From: Cylindrospermum stagnale PCC 7417
GTDB taxonomy: Bacteria > Cyanobacteriota > Cyanobacteriia > Cyanobacteriales > Nostocaceae
Assembly (NCBI RefSeq): GCF_000317535.1
Contig: NC_019757.1
Span: 6,898,501 to 6,962,500, forward strand
Reading direction: 5' to 3'
DNA: 64,000 nt
Part shown: piece by piece, positions 44,687 through 55,629 of the stretch
Numbering within the stretch: the first letter of the stretch is position 1
How the letters are laid out: each line of letters opens with the position of its first letter
Notes under the pieces: generated by a model
What the model was told of the DNA's origin: nothing
Databases searched by the model: none
The model's input: only the letters and a program-made list of their open reading frames with translations
Made by a program: the position numbers and the translations under genes

Positions 44687-47272
44687 TTACTTACTAGCCG
44701 TTAACTTGGGATAAGCAATGCGTTTGTGATGGAATTGCTGCCAAACTTCCACGAATATTTGGGCAATTTTTGACATTTCGTCCCGTGTGATTCCTGAATC
44801 TACCAGTTGGTCATCTTGCCATCTAGCACGGAGAATGTTGTTAACCATTGTTAAGGCTTGTTCACCAGTGGCGTCTTTAAGCGATCGCAAAGCTGCCTCA
44901 CAGGAATCTGCCAACATGACAATGCCTGTTTCGCGCGACTGGGGAATTGGGCCATCGTAGCTAAAATCTGCCTTGTCTACTTTTAAACTGGGGTCTTCTT
45001 TAGCCATTTGCTGTGCTTGGTGATAAAAATAGGAGATCGCCATTGTTCCCTGATGTTCAGGAATAAAAGCTTGAATTGCCTTTGGTAAACTGTGTTTACG
45101 TGCCATCACCAACCCTTCACTGACGTGCTTTTTGATAATTGCCGCACTCTTCCAAGGGTCATTAATCTCCGTCTCATGTTTATTCGGCCCCCCCATTTGA
45201 TTTTCAATAAAGCCCAGAGGGTCGTGCATTTTACCGATATCGTGGTACAGCGTCCCAGCCCTTACCAGTTCGACATTACATCCGAGTTGTTTGGCAGCAG
45301 CTTCAGCCAAAGTAGCAACAAACAAAGTGTGTTGAAAGGTTCCCGGAGTTTCGGTAGCGAGTCGTTTTAACAAAGAACGGTTAGGGTTGGCCAATTCTGC
45401 TAACCGAATCGGCGTGACTAAATCAAATAGTTTTTCCAGATAAGGACTCAAGCCCAAAGCCACAACACTCCAAGCTAAACCAGATAAAGCAAAGAACACC
45501 GCTTCTTGGAGGACGATATACCAAGCTGAACCAAAAGCCTCACCGATGAACATCTTCAGCAGCAGATAAATACCGCCTTGAGTTAAGGCAATAGCAACAC
45601 CCAATAGTGCTAATTCCTCACGCGATCGCAGTCTTTGGGCCACACAACTGCTCAAGATTCCACCCGCTGCACCAGCCACAAGCCAAATCTTACCGATTTC
45701 CAGACTAATGGGTAACATCAGCAACAGCAGCCCCACTACCGTCAAACTTAAAGTCGGGCCATAGAAGCTACCCAACAACAAACCTAGGGCACTCCAAGTG
45801 GTGTATGGCAAACCCAGCGCTAATACCCCGGGCGTACTCAGCGTAAGCAGCAACACCAAAAGGCGATCGCGTTGTCGCAAGTGACATTTAGTTCGTCGCT
45901 CTACCCAAACAAAAATCCCAACTGTTGTAGTTACAAAGCTTGCCAACCCTACCAGCCCCTGCCAATTCACCTGCCGACGAATCAGGCGATAATGTTCGAG
46001 CACCTCAAATTTCCAGACTGTAATTGTCTCTCCCTTATTGACAATCACCTCTCCTAGGCGCACCTCCATGAACACGGCTGGCACCTCGGCAGCCGCCTGT
46101 TGCGCACGTTGTTTCGTTTGTTCTTGATCTTGCTTTAAATTCGGTTGGAGTACAGCCAACAACAGTTTGACTGCCAAAGGTTCGGCATCACTGGGTACAA
46201 GCATCTGTACTTGTAGGCTCACCGCATCATCTAAAATATTCGGTGGTAAACCGTAGGGGATACCTTGGGTAAGAATTCGCTCTGCACTCTGTTGGATTCC
46301 CGTTCTTGTTCTTCCCCAGTCCTCATCTGACAAATCCAGAAAATCAGTTGACTCGTATATTGTTTCTGGCTTGAGAGTCTCTAACTTGACAAATTTGGCG
46401 ATCGCTTGAGCGTATCCTTTCCTGGCTTGAGAGATTTGGGTAATTAGTGAAGACAAGTTTTGTTCTGAAGTTGTGATGCGGTAAGCTTCTAGTTCCGCCA
46501 CTGTTTGAGTAAAGCCATTATTCTGAGTGCTAAGTGCTGATTGGGAAGAATTCTCCTGTGATTCTCTATTCCTCAGCAATGGCCGCGAAAATCCTAATTT
46601 TTGTTTTTTTTCTATAGCTACTTGCAGCTGTTGCCATTCTGAGTTGGAACAAGCGCGAAGATAACGCTGGGTAGAGATGGACAAAACTAAAGTATCAAAA
46701 AACGGAAAAGACCCAGCAACGGCACGAATTTCATTACCATCATTCAGAAGTTGTCGCAACTTTTGCTCAATTAGTTCATTCGTTTCGGCATCAATCATCA
46801 AAACAGGGATGGAACTTTGACTGACGGCTTTGCGCTGAACTGCTGTTTGTTTTTGATCTTCAATGCGATCGGTATAAGGCGCTGTAAATGTCTGTGGCGC
46901 CAGAGTACCCACTTGTAACTGGGGTTGGTTATATAACTTATGTCCGATAACGCCTGTGAGAGATGCTACAGCTAACACTAAAATCACTGAGGAACGCTGT
47001 TCATGCATCCAGCCGAAAACAATAGCATTAATGCCACTGTTACTATTAACCGATCTGGATGCTTGTCTTGGCTTTCGCTGTCCGCCTGTGCCACTATTTG
47101 TGGATAAATACAGAACTATATTCTTGAGCACAGCCCTTGTTCGTTTCTCCCTGCGGGTTTTACTGCTGGGACTACTCCCAAACAACTTACCATTACGCCA
47201 TAGCACTTTGTACCATCGCCGCCATTGCCTCAATTGTTGGGTCAAGGACTGCAAAAATTGCTGAGTTTTCAT
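44687..47272 (-). CDS. 7TM-HD phosphohydrolase (PgpH-like, c-di-AMP)
   Basis: 861 residues from ATG 47272 (MKTQQFLQSLTQQLRQW, GAGGTA just upstream); the frame reaches 47308. An N-terminal membrane segment (VILVLAVASLTGVIGH) is followed by an extracytoplasmic 7TMR-HDED domain, seven membrane helices (about 430-640) and a cytoplasmic HD domain: GTFQHTLFVATLAEAAA, LYHDIGKMHDPLGF (HD pair), IPEHQGTMAISYFYHQA. PgpH-type enzymes hydrolyse c-di-AMP to pApA. The length agrees with the family. It is a single gene; the TnpB remnant lies immediately upstream. Confidence 0.85.
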   Translation of the reverse strand: MKTQQFLQSLTQQLRQWRRWYKVLWRNGKLFGSSPSSKTRREKRTRAVLKNIVLYLSTNSGTGGQRKPRQASRSVNSNSGINAIVFGWMHEQRSSVILVLAVASLTGVIGHKLYNQPQLQVGTLAPQTFTAPYTDRIEDQKQTAVQRKAVSQSSIPVLMIDAETNELIEQKLRQLLNDGNEIRAVAGSFPFFDTLVLSISTQRYLRACSNSEWQQLQVAIEKKQKLGFSRPLLRNRESQENSSQSALSTQNNGFTQTVAELEAYRITTSEQNLSSLITQISQARKGYAQAIAKFVKLETLKPETIYESTDFLDLSDEDWGRTRTGIQQSAERILTQGIPYGLPPNILDDAVSLQVQMLVPSDAEPLAVKLLLAVLQPNLKQDQEQTKQRAQQAAAEVPAVFMEVRLGEVIVNKGETITVWKFEVLEHYRLIRRQVNWQGLVGLASFVTTTVGIFVWVERRTKCHLRQRDRLLVLLLTLSTPGVLALGLPYTTWSALGLLLGSFYGPTLSLTVVGLLLLMLPISLEIGKIWLVAGAAGGILSSCVAQRLRSREELALLGVAIALTQGGIYLLLKMFIGEAFGSAWYIVLQEAVFFALSGLAWSVVALGLSPYLEKLFDLVTPIRLAELANPNRSLLKRLATETPGTFQHTLFVATLAEAAAKQLGCNVELVRAGTLYHDIGKMHDPLGFIENQMGGPNKHETEINDPWKSAAIIKKHVSEGLVMARKHSLPKAIQAFIPEHQGTMAISYFYHQAQQMAKEDPSLKVDKADFSYDGPIPQSRETGIVMLADSCEAALRSLKDATGEQALTMVNNILRARWQDDQLVDSGITRDEMSKIAQIFVEVWQQFHHKRIAYPKLTASK

Positions 47273-47319
47273 TACCTCTGGCTGTAGTTGCTTACCTTGA
47301 TAGGTCAAAGCGCGATGGG

Positions 47320-47501
47320 CACTGTACTAAGGATTTTTCAGATCCCACGTAAGTCGCGGAGGGTTTGTCACCAGGACGCCGGATTTTTTCGCGCTGTGCC
47401 TTTCAAGATACATCTTTTCTGCTATATAAATCCTAGACAAGTCTAGACATTTACTTCTTACTTCAACGGGAGCATGGGAGCGGTTATCCCTGAGTAAGCT
47501 T
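47320..47501 (-). repeat. Right-end remnant of IS605-type element
   Basis: Directly 3' of the TnpB fragment; contains a perfect palindrome TAGAC-TT-GTCTA (47434-47447, minus strand) and the sequence GAAGTAAGAAGTAAATGTC seen near the ends of cyanobacterial tnpB elements. It likely carried the omega RNA. The frame 47327-47539 read from this stretch is not a gene. Confidence 0.4.
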
Positions 47502-47831
47502 TTACGCCAAAGCCTGACGCGATAGGTTAATTGCTGCATTTAGATCCCTATCCATCTCAAAACCGCAGTGCTCACAGTGATAAGTTCTTTGGGACAAAGA
47601 AAGTTTTTCTTTCTGATATCCACAATGAGAACAGGTTTTACTAGATGGATACCATCTATCAGCAATGAAGATTTCACAACCAAATTTTTTAGCTTTATAT
47701 TCTAGCTGACGCTTCAACTCATAAAATCCACAATCAGCTATTACTTGGGCTAATTTATGATTTGACAACATACCTAAAATATTTAAATCTTCTACTACTA
47801 TTTTTGCGTGGTTTAGTTTTAACAGAGATCC
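47502..47831 (-). pseudogene. tnpB: TnpB C-terminal fragment
   Basis: The open frame codes LNHAKIVVEDLNILGMLSN (RuvC Glu region), then WYPSSKTCSHCGYQ, HCEHCGFEMDRDLNAAIN (complete zinc finger and last RuvC Asp) and stops. A TAG lies just before it (47834-47832), and the N-terminal half including the first RuvC Asp is absent. It therefore cannot cut DNA. It is a different TnpB lineage from the one at 19951-21189, which lacks one Cys of the finger. Confidence 0.8.
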
Positions 47832-48244
47832 CTATTTTTTCGGCAAATTCACTCTTGTTTATACATCAGATATTTGTTAGTATATGACTATGATTGTACA
47901 GGTTTGTCTAGTAAATTGTTAACTTAGGATAAACTCTTTCTCCATAAATAAAATTTAGGAGATACTACGATCGTTGAGGGTTAAAAATTAGTACTCAGTC
48001 CTCAATCCCTAATCGAACATAGGTGTTCGCGAACCTTGTAAGGCAGCGAGTGCCTTGCTGGCAATCAACACTGCTCATCTCTGGATTTTGCCGCGCCTGA
48101 TTGTCAAACCTTACCAACTCTTGAAAGAAACTTGAGAAACCGAATCTGGTTAAAAGGGTTTGCTGTTAAATAGCAGTATTAAAAATTACAAAAAATAGTA
48201 GTTGCTGCCTGGATTAATGGTATTGTTGAAATTTGAAAATAGCC
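47832..48244. other. Intergenic region between TnpB remnant and ARH-like gene
   Basis: AT-rich for the first 130 bases (possible left flank of the decayed element), then mixed. Contains GTGTTCGCGAACC (palindromic core GTTCGCGAAC, 48025-48034). No gene or RNA recognised. Confidence 0.35.
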
Positions 48245-49171
48245 TTAACGTGAGCGGATGACGCGAGGAGCTGCAAATACAGTTCGTGTCGCCGAATCAA
48301 AAGACGTGGCACATTTCTCTGCTGTTAACTCCCTTGGATGTAGGTCTAGATTATAAACCCCTGACCACACAGCCGCGAGTGCGTCCGCTAATTCTACCAT
48401 CTGGGAAAAGCTGCTCTGTTCCCAAGCTGGCGAATTTTTTGGCGAGTACAAAAAGAGCCAATTGGCGGGAATGCCCACTGTGCTGTTATATGCTCCAGAT
48501 AAAGCGCCAGTAATTGCACCTGTAGCTTGGGAATCGTCGTTGTGAGTAGCCCGTAAAACTGCCAGACGGAAATCTTCTAGGGTACTCAGAAAACAGTAAA
48601 ATGCGATCGCGATCGTGTTACTGATCTTTTCTTCCCGATTTAACTCGGCTTGCGCTTTTTCTAACCCAGCACCTTCATTTAATAATATATTGACTTTCAA
48701 TAATTGTTGTGGTAGAGAAGTTTGTGTATCTCCGAGAAAAGAAATGATTTGGGGGATTATCTGGATGGGATCAAGTTTTTCTGTGAGGGATTGAGCAACA
48801 GCATATCCAACTGCGAGTATTCCATCCCTGACCAATGGGTCATTTTCCCAGAGTTGCGCTCCTTGCAGCAATTTTTCCCGTAGTTTAATCTTATCTTCGT
48901 GAAAAAAGAGTGTTATTGGTAGGGTGGCCAAAATTATTTTTGCCGAAGAGACATCAGTTACTTGCAAATGAACAGGTGCTTGTTGGTGACGCTTTAGCCA
49001 ATCATTTAAATCTAAAGAGCCAAGTGCGATTAAACTTTCAGCACCCAGGATCACCATTGTGCCAGTACCACAGGCGCAATTGATCGGGTTTTCACCGCCC
49101 TTGGCTAAACTTTCCCCCAGGAATGCCCCAAGTATTGTGCCTCTAAACCGACTTACGAGAGAGTAGCGCAT
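48245..49171 (-). CDS. ADP-ribosylglycohydrolase-fold protein
   Basis: 308 residues. The start SRFRGTILGAFLGESLAKGG and a later HNDDSQATGAITGALSGAYN fit the ARH/DraG fold, in which the second block (normally GDSDTxA) binds magnesium. Here the N-terminal acidic residues of GxxxGDxxG are replaced (FLGESLAKGG), so the metal site may be altered and activity is uncertain. ARH enzymes remove ADP-ribose from proteins or small molecules. It lies 97 bases downstream of aroQ in the same direction. Confidence 0.7.
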   Translation of the reverse strand: MRYSLVSRFRGTILGAFLGESLAKGGENPINCACGTGTMVILGAESLIALGSLDLNDWLKRHQQAPVHLQVTDVSSAKIILATLPITLFFHEDKIKLREKLLQGAQLWENDPLVRDGILAVGYAVAQSLTEKLDPIQIIPQIISFLGDTQTSLPQQLLKVNILLNEGAGLEKAQAELNREEKISNTIAIAFYCFLSTLEDFRLAVLRATHNDDSQATGAITGALSGAYNSTVGIPANWLFLYSPKNSPAWEQSSFSQMVELADALAAVWSGVYNLDLHPRELTAEKCATSFDSATRTVFAAPRVIRSR

Positions 49172-49268
49172 ACAATTTTAGATTTTAGAAAAGCAGAATG
49201 GACCCCTAAATCTAAAATTGACTGATCACTAAAAGTCATAACCAGCCTCTATGTTAATTTATGCTTAC

Positions 49269-49778
49269 CTAGGTACTTGTTCCTTGATCATTTCTGAGAT
49301 AATGAATCAAAGCCTGTAATCCCAGCAAATAGCTTTGAACACCAAAGCCACTAATTTGCCCAATCGCTACTGGAGCGATGTAAGAATGATGACGGAAATC
49401 TTCTCGGCGGTAGATGTTACTTAAATGTACTTCAACTGTAGGCAAATTTACCCCAGCGATCGCATCTCTTAATGCCACACTTGTGTGGGTATATGCCCCT
49501 GCATTGATCAAAATTCCCTGATGTTGCCCTAATGCCCCATGAATAGTATCTACTAAAATCCCTTCATGATTTGACTGCACAGGCGCGACTTTCGCCTGTA
49601 ACTTGAGTCCTTCTGCTTCTAACAGGCAATTAATTTCTGCTAGGGTCAAGGAACCATAAATTCCTGGTTCGCGTTGTCCTAGCAAATTTAGGTTTGGCCC
49701 ATGCAGTACGAGAATACTTAAAGGTGGCAACGTCAACTCCAGTATCTTGAGGATATTAGCGACGGCGCGAGCGATCAT
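49269..49778 (-). CDS. aroQ: Type II 3-dehydroquinate dehydratase
   Basis: 169 residues; about 20 extra N-terminal residues precede the usual start [19 protein letters not shown]. It dehydrates 3-dehydroquinate to 3-dehydroshikimate in the shikimate pathway as a dodecamer. Active-site features: PNLN, the loop R-E-P-x-x-Y (REPGIYGS), [33 protein letters not shown]. Complete. Its ATG lies inside a small upstream gene (49756-49893) in another frame. Confidence 0.93.
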   Translation of the reverse strand: MIARAVANILKILELTLPPLSILVLHGPNLNLLGQREPGIYGSLTLAEINCLLEAEGLKLQAKVAPVQSNHEGILVDTIHGALGQHQGILINAGAYTHTSVALRDAIAGVNLPTVEVHLSNIYRREDFRHHSYIAPVAIGQISGFGVQSYLLGLQALIHYLRNDQGTST

Positions 49779-49893
49779 TTACAGGAATCGGAATCAGTTC
49801 CGGTTCCGGCTCAGCCTCTGGCCCCAAAAGGCTTTCAATTAGCTTGCGTGCTAATTCCTTAAGCTTTTCCAGTACCTTTTCTATATAGTCCAT
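49756..49893 (-). CDS. Small protein, 45 aa, overlapping aroQ start
   Basis: [20 protein letters not shown] forms an amphipathic helix, followed by [17 protein letters not shown] and the basic end NDRSRRR. GGAG lies 11 bases before the ATG. The stop lies 22 bases inside aroQ in a different frame, so the two may be translationally coupled. Not recognised; the helix and Pro-Glu repeats make it look like a real small protein rather than chance. Confidence 0.4.
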   Translation of the reverse strand: MDYIEKVLEKLKELARKLIESLLGPEAEPEPELIPIPVNDRSRRR

Positions 49894-50159
49894 TGAACTG
49901 ACCGCTCCTGAGATACTACCTCAATTTTTGATTAACTTTCTTTGCAGAAACTGGGTATTTTCGCACCTTTGGCTTGATAAGGAGTTGACACACTGCCCTG
50001 TTGGGGGCATAAGCCACTTCTAAAATTTGGTGTTGTGTTCTCCCTTACTTATAAGAGTATCACATTAGCAACCTAGCAGACTGCATCCTCCAAGGAGTAG
50101 TATTTTCGATCAACAGTTAACAGTAAACAGTTAACTGTTAACCGTCCACTTGACTTTAA

Positions 50160-52814
50160 CTAACCTTGGGCATCTTTTTTTTTCGCGCTAGTTGTTGACG
50201 ACTTAGTAGTTGACTTGGATTTAGTAGGAGTCGTCGATTTACTCGTCTTGCGCGTAGATTTTGCGGTTGAGGCTTTCGCTTCCAGCAATGTCAGCGCTGT
50301 AGACAGGGTGACATCTTCCACCTTTTGACCTTCTGGAATGCTGACATTAGTTTTGCCATGCTTAATGTAAGGTCCATAGGGGCCATCGTAGATGTTTATT
50401 GGTGACCCCTCCTCTGGATGTGTTCCCAACTCGCGTAAGGCTGCCTTTGACTTGCTATTGGTAGAAGAGCGTCCCTTTTTCGGTTCGGACAACAACTCTA
50501 ATGCACGTTCTAAAGAAATTGTCAATACATTGTCAGCAGCTTTCAGGGAGCGGTAGTCTTTCCCTTCCTTACCCTGGTCATGAACGACATAAGGACCAAA
50601 GCGTCCTAAACTAGCTTGGATTTTGCCACTAGTTACTGGATGAACACCCAATGTCCGGGGTAGTGCTAAAAGACCGACAGCCATGTCTAGGGTGAGATTT
50701 TCTGGCGTGACACCTTTGGGTAGGGAAGATTGCTTGGGTTTGGGATTTTCGTCGGTTTTATCACCTAACTGGACATAGGGCCCATAAGTGCCGATTTTCA
50801 CATAAATCGGTTCACCAGTTTCGGGATGGCGACCAACTTGGTCAGGCCCGGTGATTTTTTGCCGCAAAAGTACTTCGACCTGTTTCGGGTCGAGGTCAGC
50901 TGGTGTCAAGTCTTTGGGAATAGAAGCGGTGACGATCCCATCTCCATTTTCGACTTCGATGTAGGGGCCATATTTACCAATACGGACTTTGGCATCTAAA
51001 TTTTCCAGTTCTACCGTTCTGGCCAGAGTTGCATCAATTTGGCCTTCCTGTTCCTTAACCAGGGTTTCTAGACCTTTCTCTCCCAAATAGAAATTCTTGA
51101 GGTAGGGTAGCCATTTAGCTTCGCCCGTGGCAATGTCATCCAGAGTTTGCTCCATCTTGGAGGTAAAGCTGGGATCAACAATATCGGGGAAATATTTTTC
51201 CAGTAGGTCAGTAACGGCGAAAGCGGTAAAAGTGGGGATGAGGGCGTTGCTCACCAACTGGGCATAACCCTTGTCGATGATTGTGCCGATAATGCTGGCG
51301 TAGGTGCTGGGACGACCAATGCCTTCACTTTCTAGGGTTTTGACGAGAGTAGCTTCGGTGTATCTGGCTGGGGGTTGAGTTTCGTGACCAACTGCTTCCA
51401 AGTCATTACACTGAGGATGATCTCCCACTTTCAGCGGTGGCAAAATTACCTCTTGGTCTTCCAGTGCTGCTTCAGGATCGTCGGAACCTTCGACGTAGGC
51501 GCGTAAGAACCCAGGAAAATCAATGCGTTTGCCAGAAGAACGAAAACCCGCGTCTTCAACTTGCAACTGCACAGTAATTTGTGTTTGCCGAGAGTCTGCC
51601 ATTTGGCTAGCGACAGTGCGCTTCCAAATCAAGTCGTATAAGGCAAGTTCCCGACCGCCTAAACCAGTTTCTTGGGGAGTGCGGAAGCTGCTACCCGCTG
51701 GACGAATGGCTTCGTGTGCCTCTTGTGCGCCTTTAGATTTAGTGGTGTATTGCCTCGGTTGGGGGCTGAGGTATGGTTTGCCATAAAGTTGTTCTACACA
51801 GTTACGGGCAGCTGCGATCGCCTGATCTGACAAATGCACCGAATCTGTACGCATATAGGTAATGTACCCTTGCTCATACAAATTCTGGGCAATTCGCATG
51901 GTGTCTCGTGCCGAGAGGCGCAGTTTCCGGTTAGATTCTTGTTGCAGCGTCGAAGTTGTAAACGGTGGCGCAGGTTTGCGCGTTACTGGGCGTTCTTCGA
52001 TGTCCGCTACATTCCAGGTTTTTCCCGTTAGACGTTCTTGAAGAGCCACAGCTTGCTCTTCTGTCAGCAGCACAACATTACGACCTGCGGTAATGTTTCC
52101 CGTTGCGGGGTCGAAATCGCTGCCGGTGGCAACTTTCGTTCCGCCCAAGTTTACCAACTGGGCGCTAAAGGGGGTTTTTTCCTGCACCAAGCCGGCTTTT
52201 AAATCCCAGAAAGTACCTTCATGGAAAGCGCGGCGTTGGCGTTCTTTGGTGACTAAAAGCCGCACGGCTACAGATTGCACCCGCCCAGCCGATAATCCCC
52301 AGGCGATTTTTTTCCATAGCAGGGGAGATAGGGTATAGCCCACCAATCGATCCAAAATCCGCCGGGTTTCTTGGGCGCGAACCAACTTTTCATCAATAGT
52401 GCGGCAGTTTTTCAAAGCTTTTTTGATGGCTTCTTGGGTAATTTCGTGAAATACCATCCGCTTAGTCGGCACTTTTGGCTTGAGCAATTGGTATAAATGC
52501 CAACTAATGCTTTCACCTTCCCGGTCTTCGTCAGTTGCCAGGATCAATTCATCGACATCTTTTAGAGCCTCTTTGAGTTGGGTGACAATTTTCTTTTTAT
52601 CCTTGGGGACTACATACACCGGTTCAAAGTCGGCGTCTATATTTACCCCGAGCTGCGCCCATGTTTCCCCTTTGACAGCAGCGGGAATTTCGCTAGCTGA
52701 CTGGGGTAGGTCTCGCACATGACCCATAGACGCTTCCACCCGATAGTCTTTTGGTAGGTAGTTGCGAATGGTACGAGCTTTGGTCGGAGATTCGACGATG
52801 ACGAGAGTTGACAT
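50160..52814 (-). CDS. topA: DNA topoisomerase I
   Basis: 884 residues. It relaxes negative supercoils by a single-strand break through a tyrosine. TOPRIM domain: [35 protein letters not shown] (DxDxE-type acids). Catalytic tyrosine in [15 protein letters not shown] near residue 320. The C-terminus has about four Toprim_Crpt-type repeats ([54 protein letters not shown]) instead of zinc fingers, and a Ser/Thr/Lys-rich tail likely to bind DNA. This is the usual cyanobacterial form. Confidence 0.97.
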   Translation of the reverse strand: MSTLVIVESPTKARTIRNYLPKDYRVEASMGHVRDLPQSASEIPAAVKGETWAQLGVNIDADFEPVYVVPKDKKKIVTQLKEALKDVDELILATDEDREGESISWHLYQLLKPKVPTKRMVFHEITQEAIKKALKNCRTIDEKLVRAQETRRILDRLVGYTLSPLLWKKIAWGLSAGRVQSVAVRLLVTKERQRRAFHEGTFWDLKAGLVQEKTPFSAQLVNLGGTKVATGSDFDPATGNITAGRNVVLLTEEQAVALQERLTGKTWNVADIEERPVTRKPAPPFTTSTLQQESNRKLRLSARDTMRIAQNLYEQGYITYMRTDSVHLSDQAIAAARNCVEQLYGKPYLSPQPRQYTTKSKGAQEAHEAIRPAGSSFRTPQETGLGGRELALYDLIWKRTVASQMADSRQTQITVQLQVEDAGFRSSGKRIDFPGFLRAYVEGSDDPEAALEDQEVILPPLKVGDHPQCNDLEAVGHETQPPARYTEATLVKTLESEGIGRPSTYASIIGTIIDKGYAQLVSNALIPTFTAFAVTDLLEKYFPDIVDPSFTSKMEQTLDDIATGEAKWLPYLKNFYLGEKGLETLVKEQEGQIDATLARTVELENLDAKVRIGKYGPYIEVENGDGIVTASIPKDLTPADLDPKQVEVLLRQKITGPDQVGRHPETGEPIYVKIGTYGPYVQLGDKTDENPKPKQSSLPKGVTPENLTLDMAVGLLALPRTLGVHPVTSGKIQASLGRFGPYVVHDQGKEGKDYRSLKAADNVLTISLERALELLSEPKKGRSSTNSKSKAALRELGTHPEEGSPINIYDGPYGPYIKHGKTNVSIPEGQKVEDVTLSTALTLLEAKASTAKSTRKTSKSTTPTKSKSTTKSSTTSAKKKDAQG

Positions 52815-53274
52815 GGAAATTTCAAAAAAAAGAATAGCTGCAAAGCTAAACAGTCAAATTGAGATAATTTCGGCGAAATGTCCAGATAAAATGTCACCCT
52901 GGGGGCGGTCATTTAATCCTCACACAAATTGCCCTAACGGGCGAAAATCCGCTCAACTCCAGGCGCAGTCCAAACCAGAGGTCTGCTTCGGGAAACGCCA
53001 GGTGTGAATTGCCAGCTATTTCAATCTTTAACTTATCTAGCGCATAATTGGCGACTACAGTTTTCAAAATACCCCTGAAGTGTCATATCGCGGTACCTTC
53101 TGTCGTTGAGGACTGGGGGATACAAGAAATTTAAATTTATAAATTATAGATTACCTCACTTTCCCTATTTGCCACTCCCCCTCTTACCTGAAGCCATAGA
53201 GGCTGTGCCAAAATTAAATTAAACTTGAGACCAAAAGCGGAGTAGTTTCTACCCATCGCTTGAGAGGCAAGACT
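52815..53274. other. Intergenic region upstream of topA
   Basis: Should hold the topA promoter on the minus strand. GC-mixed with no long palindrome. No gene or structured RNA that I can support. Confidence 0.35.
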
Positions 53275-53555
53275 ATGCAATCAATTCGCCAAGGTGATGT
53301 CATTCTACAACCTGTGCCGCAAATTGACGGGCAAAATATACCTCATTTAACTTTGGCATTTGGTGAAGTGACGGGAGATAAGCATCGCATTACGGTGGGA
53401 GATGCGGTTAGTTATGAAAAAATAGTACAGTTCATTTAAGTGTTATTTCTGGTATGGGTTTGCTATCTCACCAGGAGCATAAAGCTATTTCTGTTCCCCT
53501 GTTTGGCACGGTGAGACCTCAATCAACCGATCCAGGCGCAGAAAAGACACAGTAA
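53275..53555 (+). pseudogene. Small conserved gene with one-base frameshift
   Basis: Frame 1 from ATG 53275: MQSIRQGDVILQPVPQIDG, IPHLTLAFGEVTGDKHRITV, GDAVSYEKIVQFI, stop 53439. A second frame continues the homology: NSTVHLSVISGMGLLSHQEH, KAISVPLFG, stop 53555. The switch lies in a run of six A (about 53417-53422), so one lost A explains it. Together the parts resemble a small family I recall with QGDVxLxP, EGEVTGHKHRI and HEEHKxIxIP motifs, of unknown function and often near phage or mobile DNA. The C-terminal end differs from what I recall, so it may be damaged further. Confidence 0.55.
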
Positions 53556-53901
53556 CTTAGTGAATTAATTAATTTGTATTTAAACAGTTCAGTGACTGGA
53601 TAATCACCGGGAAATTTCAACATAATTTAATTTGATGGTAAGCATAGTCGCTCTGCTTGGTGACAAGGGGCGGCTTGGTTTGGAAACCTGTGGCACAGTT
53701 TGGCGCGTTTACGCTAGAAGACAGGTGGTAGTGTGATGCTGGTCCACACCGAAGCCGGAAAATCTGTCTTTCCCTTGCCGCGTGCTGAATGCTGAATGCC
53801 GTATTTTTAAAACATCAAGATGAATGGAACTTTAGTCAAGAACAATAGATAGAATGAACACAGTTAGCCTTAACGTCTGATCGCCAAAACCTATACATCT
53901 C
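53556..53901. other. Intergenic region upstream of ndhB
   Basis: Contains short TGCTGAA heptamer repeats (about 53783-53797) and presumably the ndhB promoter. Nothing else I can name. Confidence 0.4.
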
Positions 53902-55464
53902 ATGGATTTTGCTAATCTTGCATCCCAGTTAAATGCTGGAACGATTTTACCAGAGGGGATTGTGATTATCACCCTCTTGGGGGTTTTGATAGTTGATTTG
54001 ATTTTGGGGCGCACATCCGCACGCTGGATTGGATATCTAGCGATCGCAGGTTTACTAGCTTCGATAGTCGCCCTATATTTCCAATGGGACGCGCTAAATC
54101 CCATCTCCTTTACTGGTGCTTTTATTGGTGACGACCTCAGTATCATTTTTCGCGGGATCATCGCCCTATCCGCTGTTGCCACAATATTGATGTCAATTCG
54201 CTACATTGAGCAAAGTGGCACCGCTTTAGCTGAATTTATCGCCATTTTGCTAACAGCTACCTTAGGCGGGATGTTTCTGTCTGGGGCTAGTGAGTTAGTG
54301 ATGATTTTCATCTCCCTAGAAACCCTGAGTATTTCCTCTTATTTGTTAACAGGTTATACCAAGCGTGACCCCCGCTCTAATGAAGCGGCGCTGAAATACC
54401 TGTTGATTGGAGCTTCCAGCACCGCAGTATTTTTGTATGGTGTGTCGCTGCTGTATGGTCTATCGGGTGGACAAACAGAATTGATTGCGATCGCCAATGG
54501 TATTGCCACAGCTAAAGTTGGTCAATCATTAGGTTTGGTGATCGCCCTCGTTTTCGTAATTGCAGGTATTGGCTTCAAAATCTCCGCCGCACCTTTCCAC
54601 CAGTGGACACCAGACGTTTATGAAGGCGCTCCCACCCCAGTGATCGCCTTTTTATCTGTCGGTTCCAAAGCAGCTGGGTTTGCCCTAGCCATCCGCTTAC
54701 TGACAACAGCCTTCCCCCTCGTCGCCGAGGAATGGAAATTTGTCTTCACCGCCCTCGCCGTTCTGAGTATGGTGTTGGGTAACGTAGTTGCCCTAGCGCA
54801 AACCAGCATGAAACGGATGCTAGCTTATTCATCCATTGCCCAAGCTGGGTTTGTGATGATTGGCTTGATTGCTGGTACTAACGCTGGATATTCCAGTATG
54901 TTATTTTACCTGCTGGTCTATCTGTTCATGAACCTGTGCGGCTTTACCTGCATCATTCTGTTCACCCTGCGGACAGGAACCGACCAGATAGCCGAATACT
55001 CTGGTTTGTATCAAAAAGACCCACTTCTAACATTGGGGTTGAGTATCTCCCTACTTTCTTTGGGTGGGATTCCGCCACTAGCTGGGTTTTTCGGCAAAAT
55101 TTACTTGTTCTGGGCTGGTTGGCAAGCAGGTCTTTACTGGTTAGTTTTGCTGGGGTTAGTTACCAGCGTCGTCTCCATCTACTACTACATTCGCGTAGTC
55201 AAAATGATGGTAGTCAAAGAACCCCAAGAAATGTCCGACGTAGTCAAAAATTATCCCGAAATACGTTGGAATTTGCCAGGGTTTAGACCTTTGCAGGTAG
55301 GGTTGATAGTGACTTTAATCGCTACTACAATCGCCGGGATTTTGTCAAATCCACTGTTTACCTTAGCAAACAATTCAGTTGCCAATACTTCCATATTGCA
55401 TGCAGCAACAGTTGTGAGTACTCAGGCAAGCATAATTACCACTGAGCAACCAAAAGGTTTGTAG
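53902..55464 (+). CDS. ndhB: NAD(P)H-quinone oxidoreductase subunit 2
   Basis: 520 residues, about 14 membrane helices. NdhB is an antiporter-like proton-pumping subunit of the thylakoid NDH-1 complex used in respiration, cyclic electron flow and CO2 uptake. Visible: [60 protein letters not shown] (conserved Lys before the helix), [39 protein letters not shown]. Complete. The start [19 protein letters not shown] is the family start. It is a single gene. Confidence 0.97.
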   Translation: MDFANLASQLNAGTILPEGIVIITLLGVLIVDLILGRTSARWIGYLAIAGLLASIVALYFQWDALNPISFTGAFIGDDLSIIFRGIIALSAVATILMSIRYIEQSGTALAEFIAILLTATLGGMFLSGASELVMIFISLETLSISSYLLTGYTKRDPRSNEAALKYLLIGASSTAVFLYGVSLLYGLSGGQTELIAIANGIATAKVGQSLGLVIALVFVIAGIGFKISAAPFHQWTPDVYEGAPTPVIAFLSVGSKAAGFALAIRLLTTAFPLVAEEWKFVFTALAVLSMVLGNVVALAQTSMKRMLAYSSIAQAGFVMIGLIAGTNAGYSSMLFYLLVYLFMNLCGFTCIILFTLRTGTDQIAEYSGLYQKDPLLTLGLSISLLSLGGIPPLAGFFGKIYLFWAGWQAGLYWLVLLGLVTSVVSIYYYIRVVKMMVVKEPQEMSDVVKNYPEIRWNLPGFRPLQVGLIVTLIATTIAGILSNPLFTLANNSVANTSILHAATVVSTQASIITTEQPKGL

Positions 55465-55478
55465 GTTGGTAATGGGTA

Positions 55479-55593
55479 ATACCAATTCTCAATGAAGCTG
55501 CACGTTATTTTACCCCTCCCAACTCCCCCTTAGTTAGGGGAGGTTGGGAGGGCTGTGGGGTTATCTCTATGCGTCTTCATATAAAAATGGTAT
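55479..55593. mobile_element. MITE-like element, 115 bp
   Basis: Left end ATACCAATTCTCAATGAAG, right end inverted ATACCATTTTTATATGAAG, similarity about three quarters over 24 bases. The centre is a hairpin TCCCAACTCCCC/GGGGAGGTTGGGA. No coding capacity. ATACCAATT also occurs at 14041. Confidence 0.55.
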
Positions 55594-55629
55594 AATGGGG
55601 AAAGCACTTCTCTAATGCCCCATGCCCAA

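Noticed and set aside
47327-47539. 70-codon minus frame beyond the TnpB fragment
   Set aside because: It overlaps the right end of the element, which is expected to be non-coding RNA.
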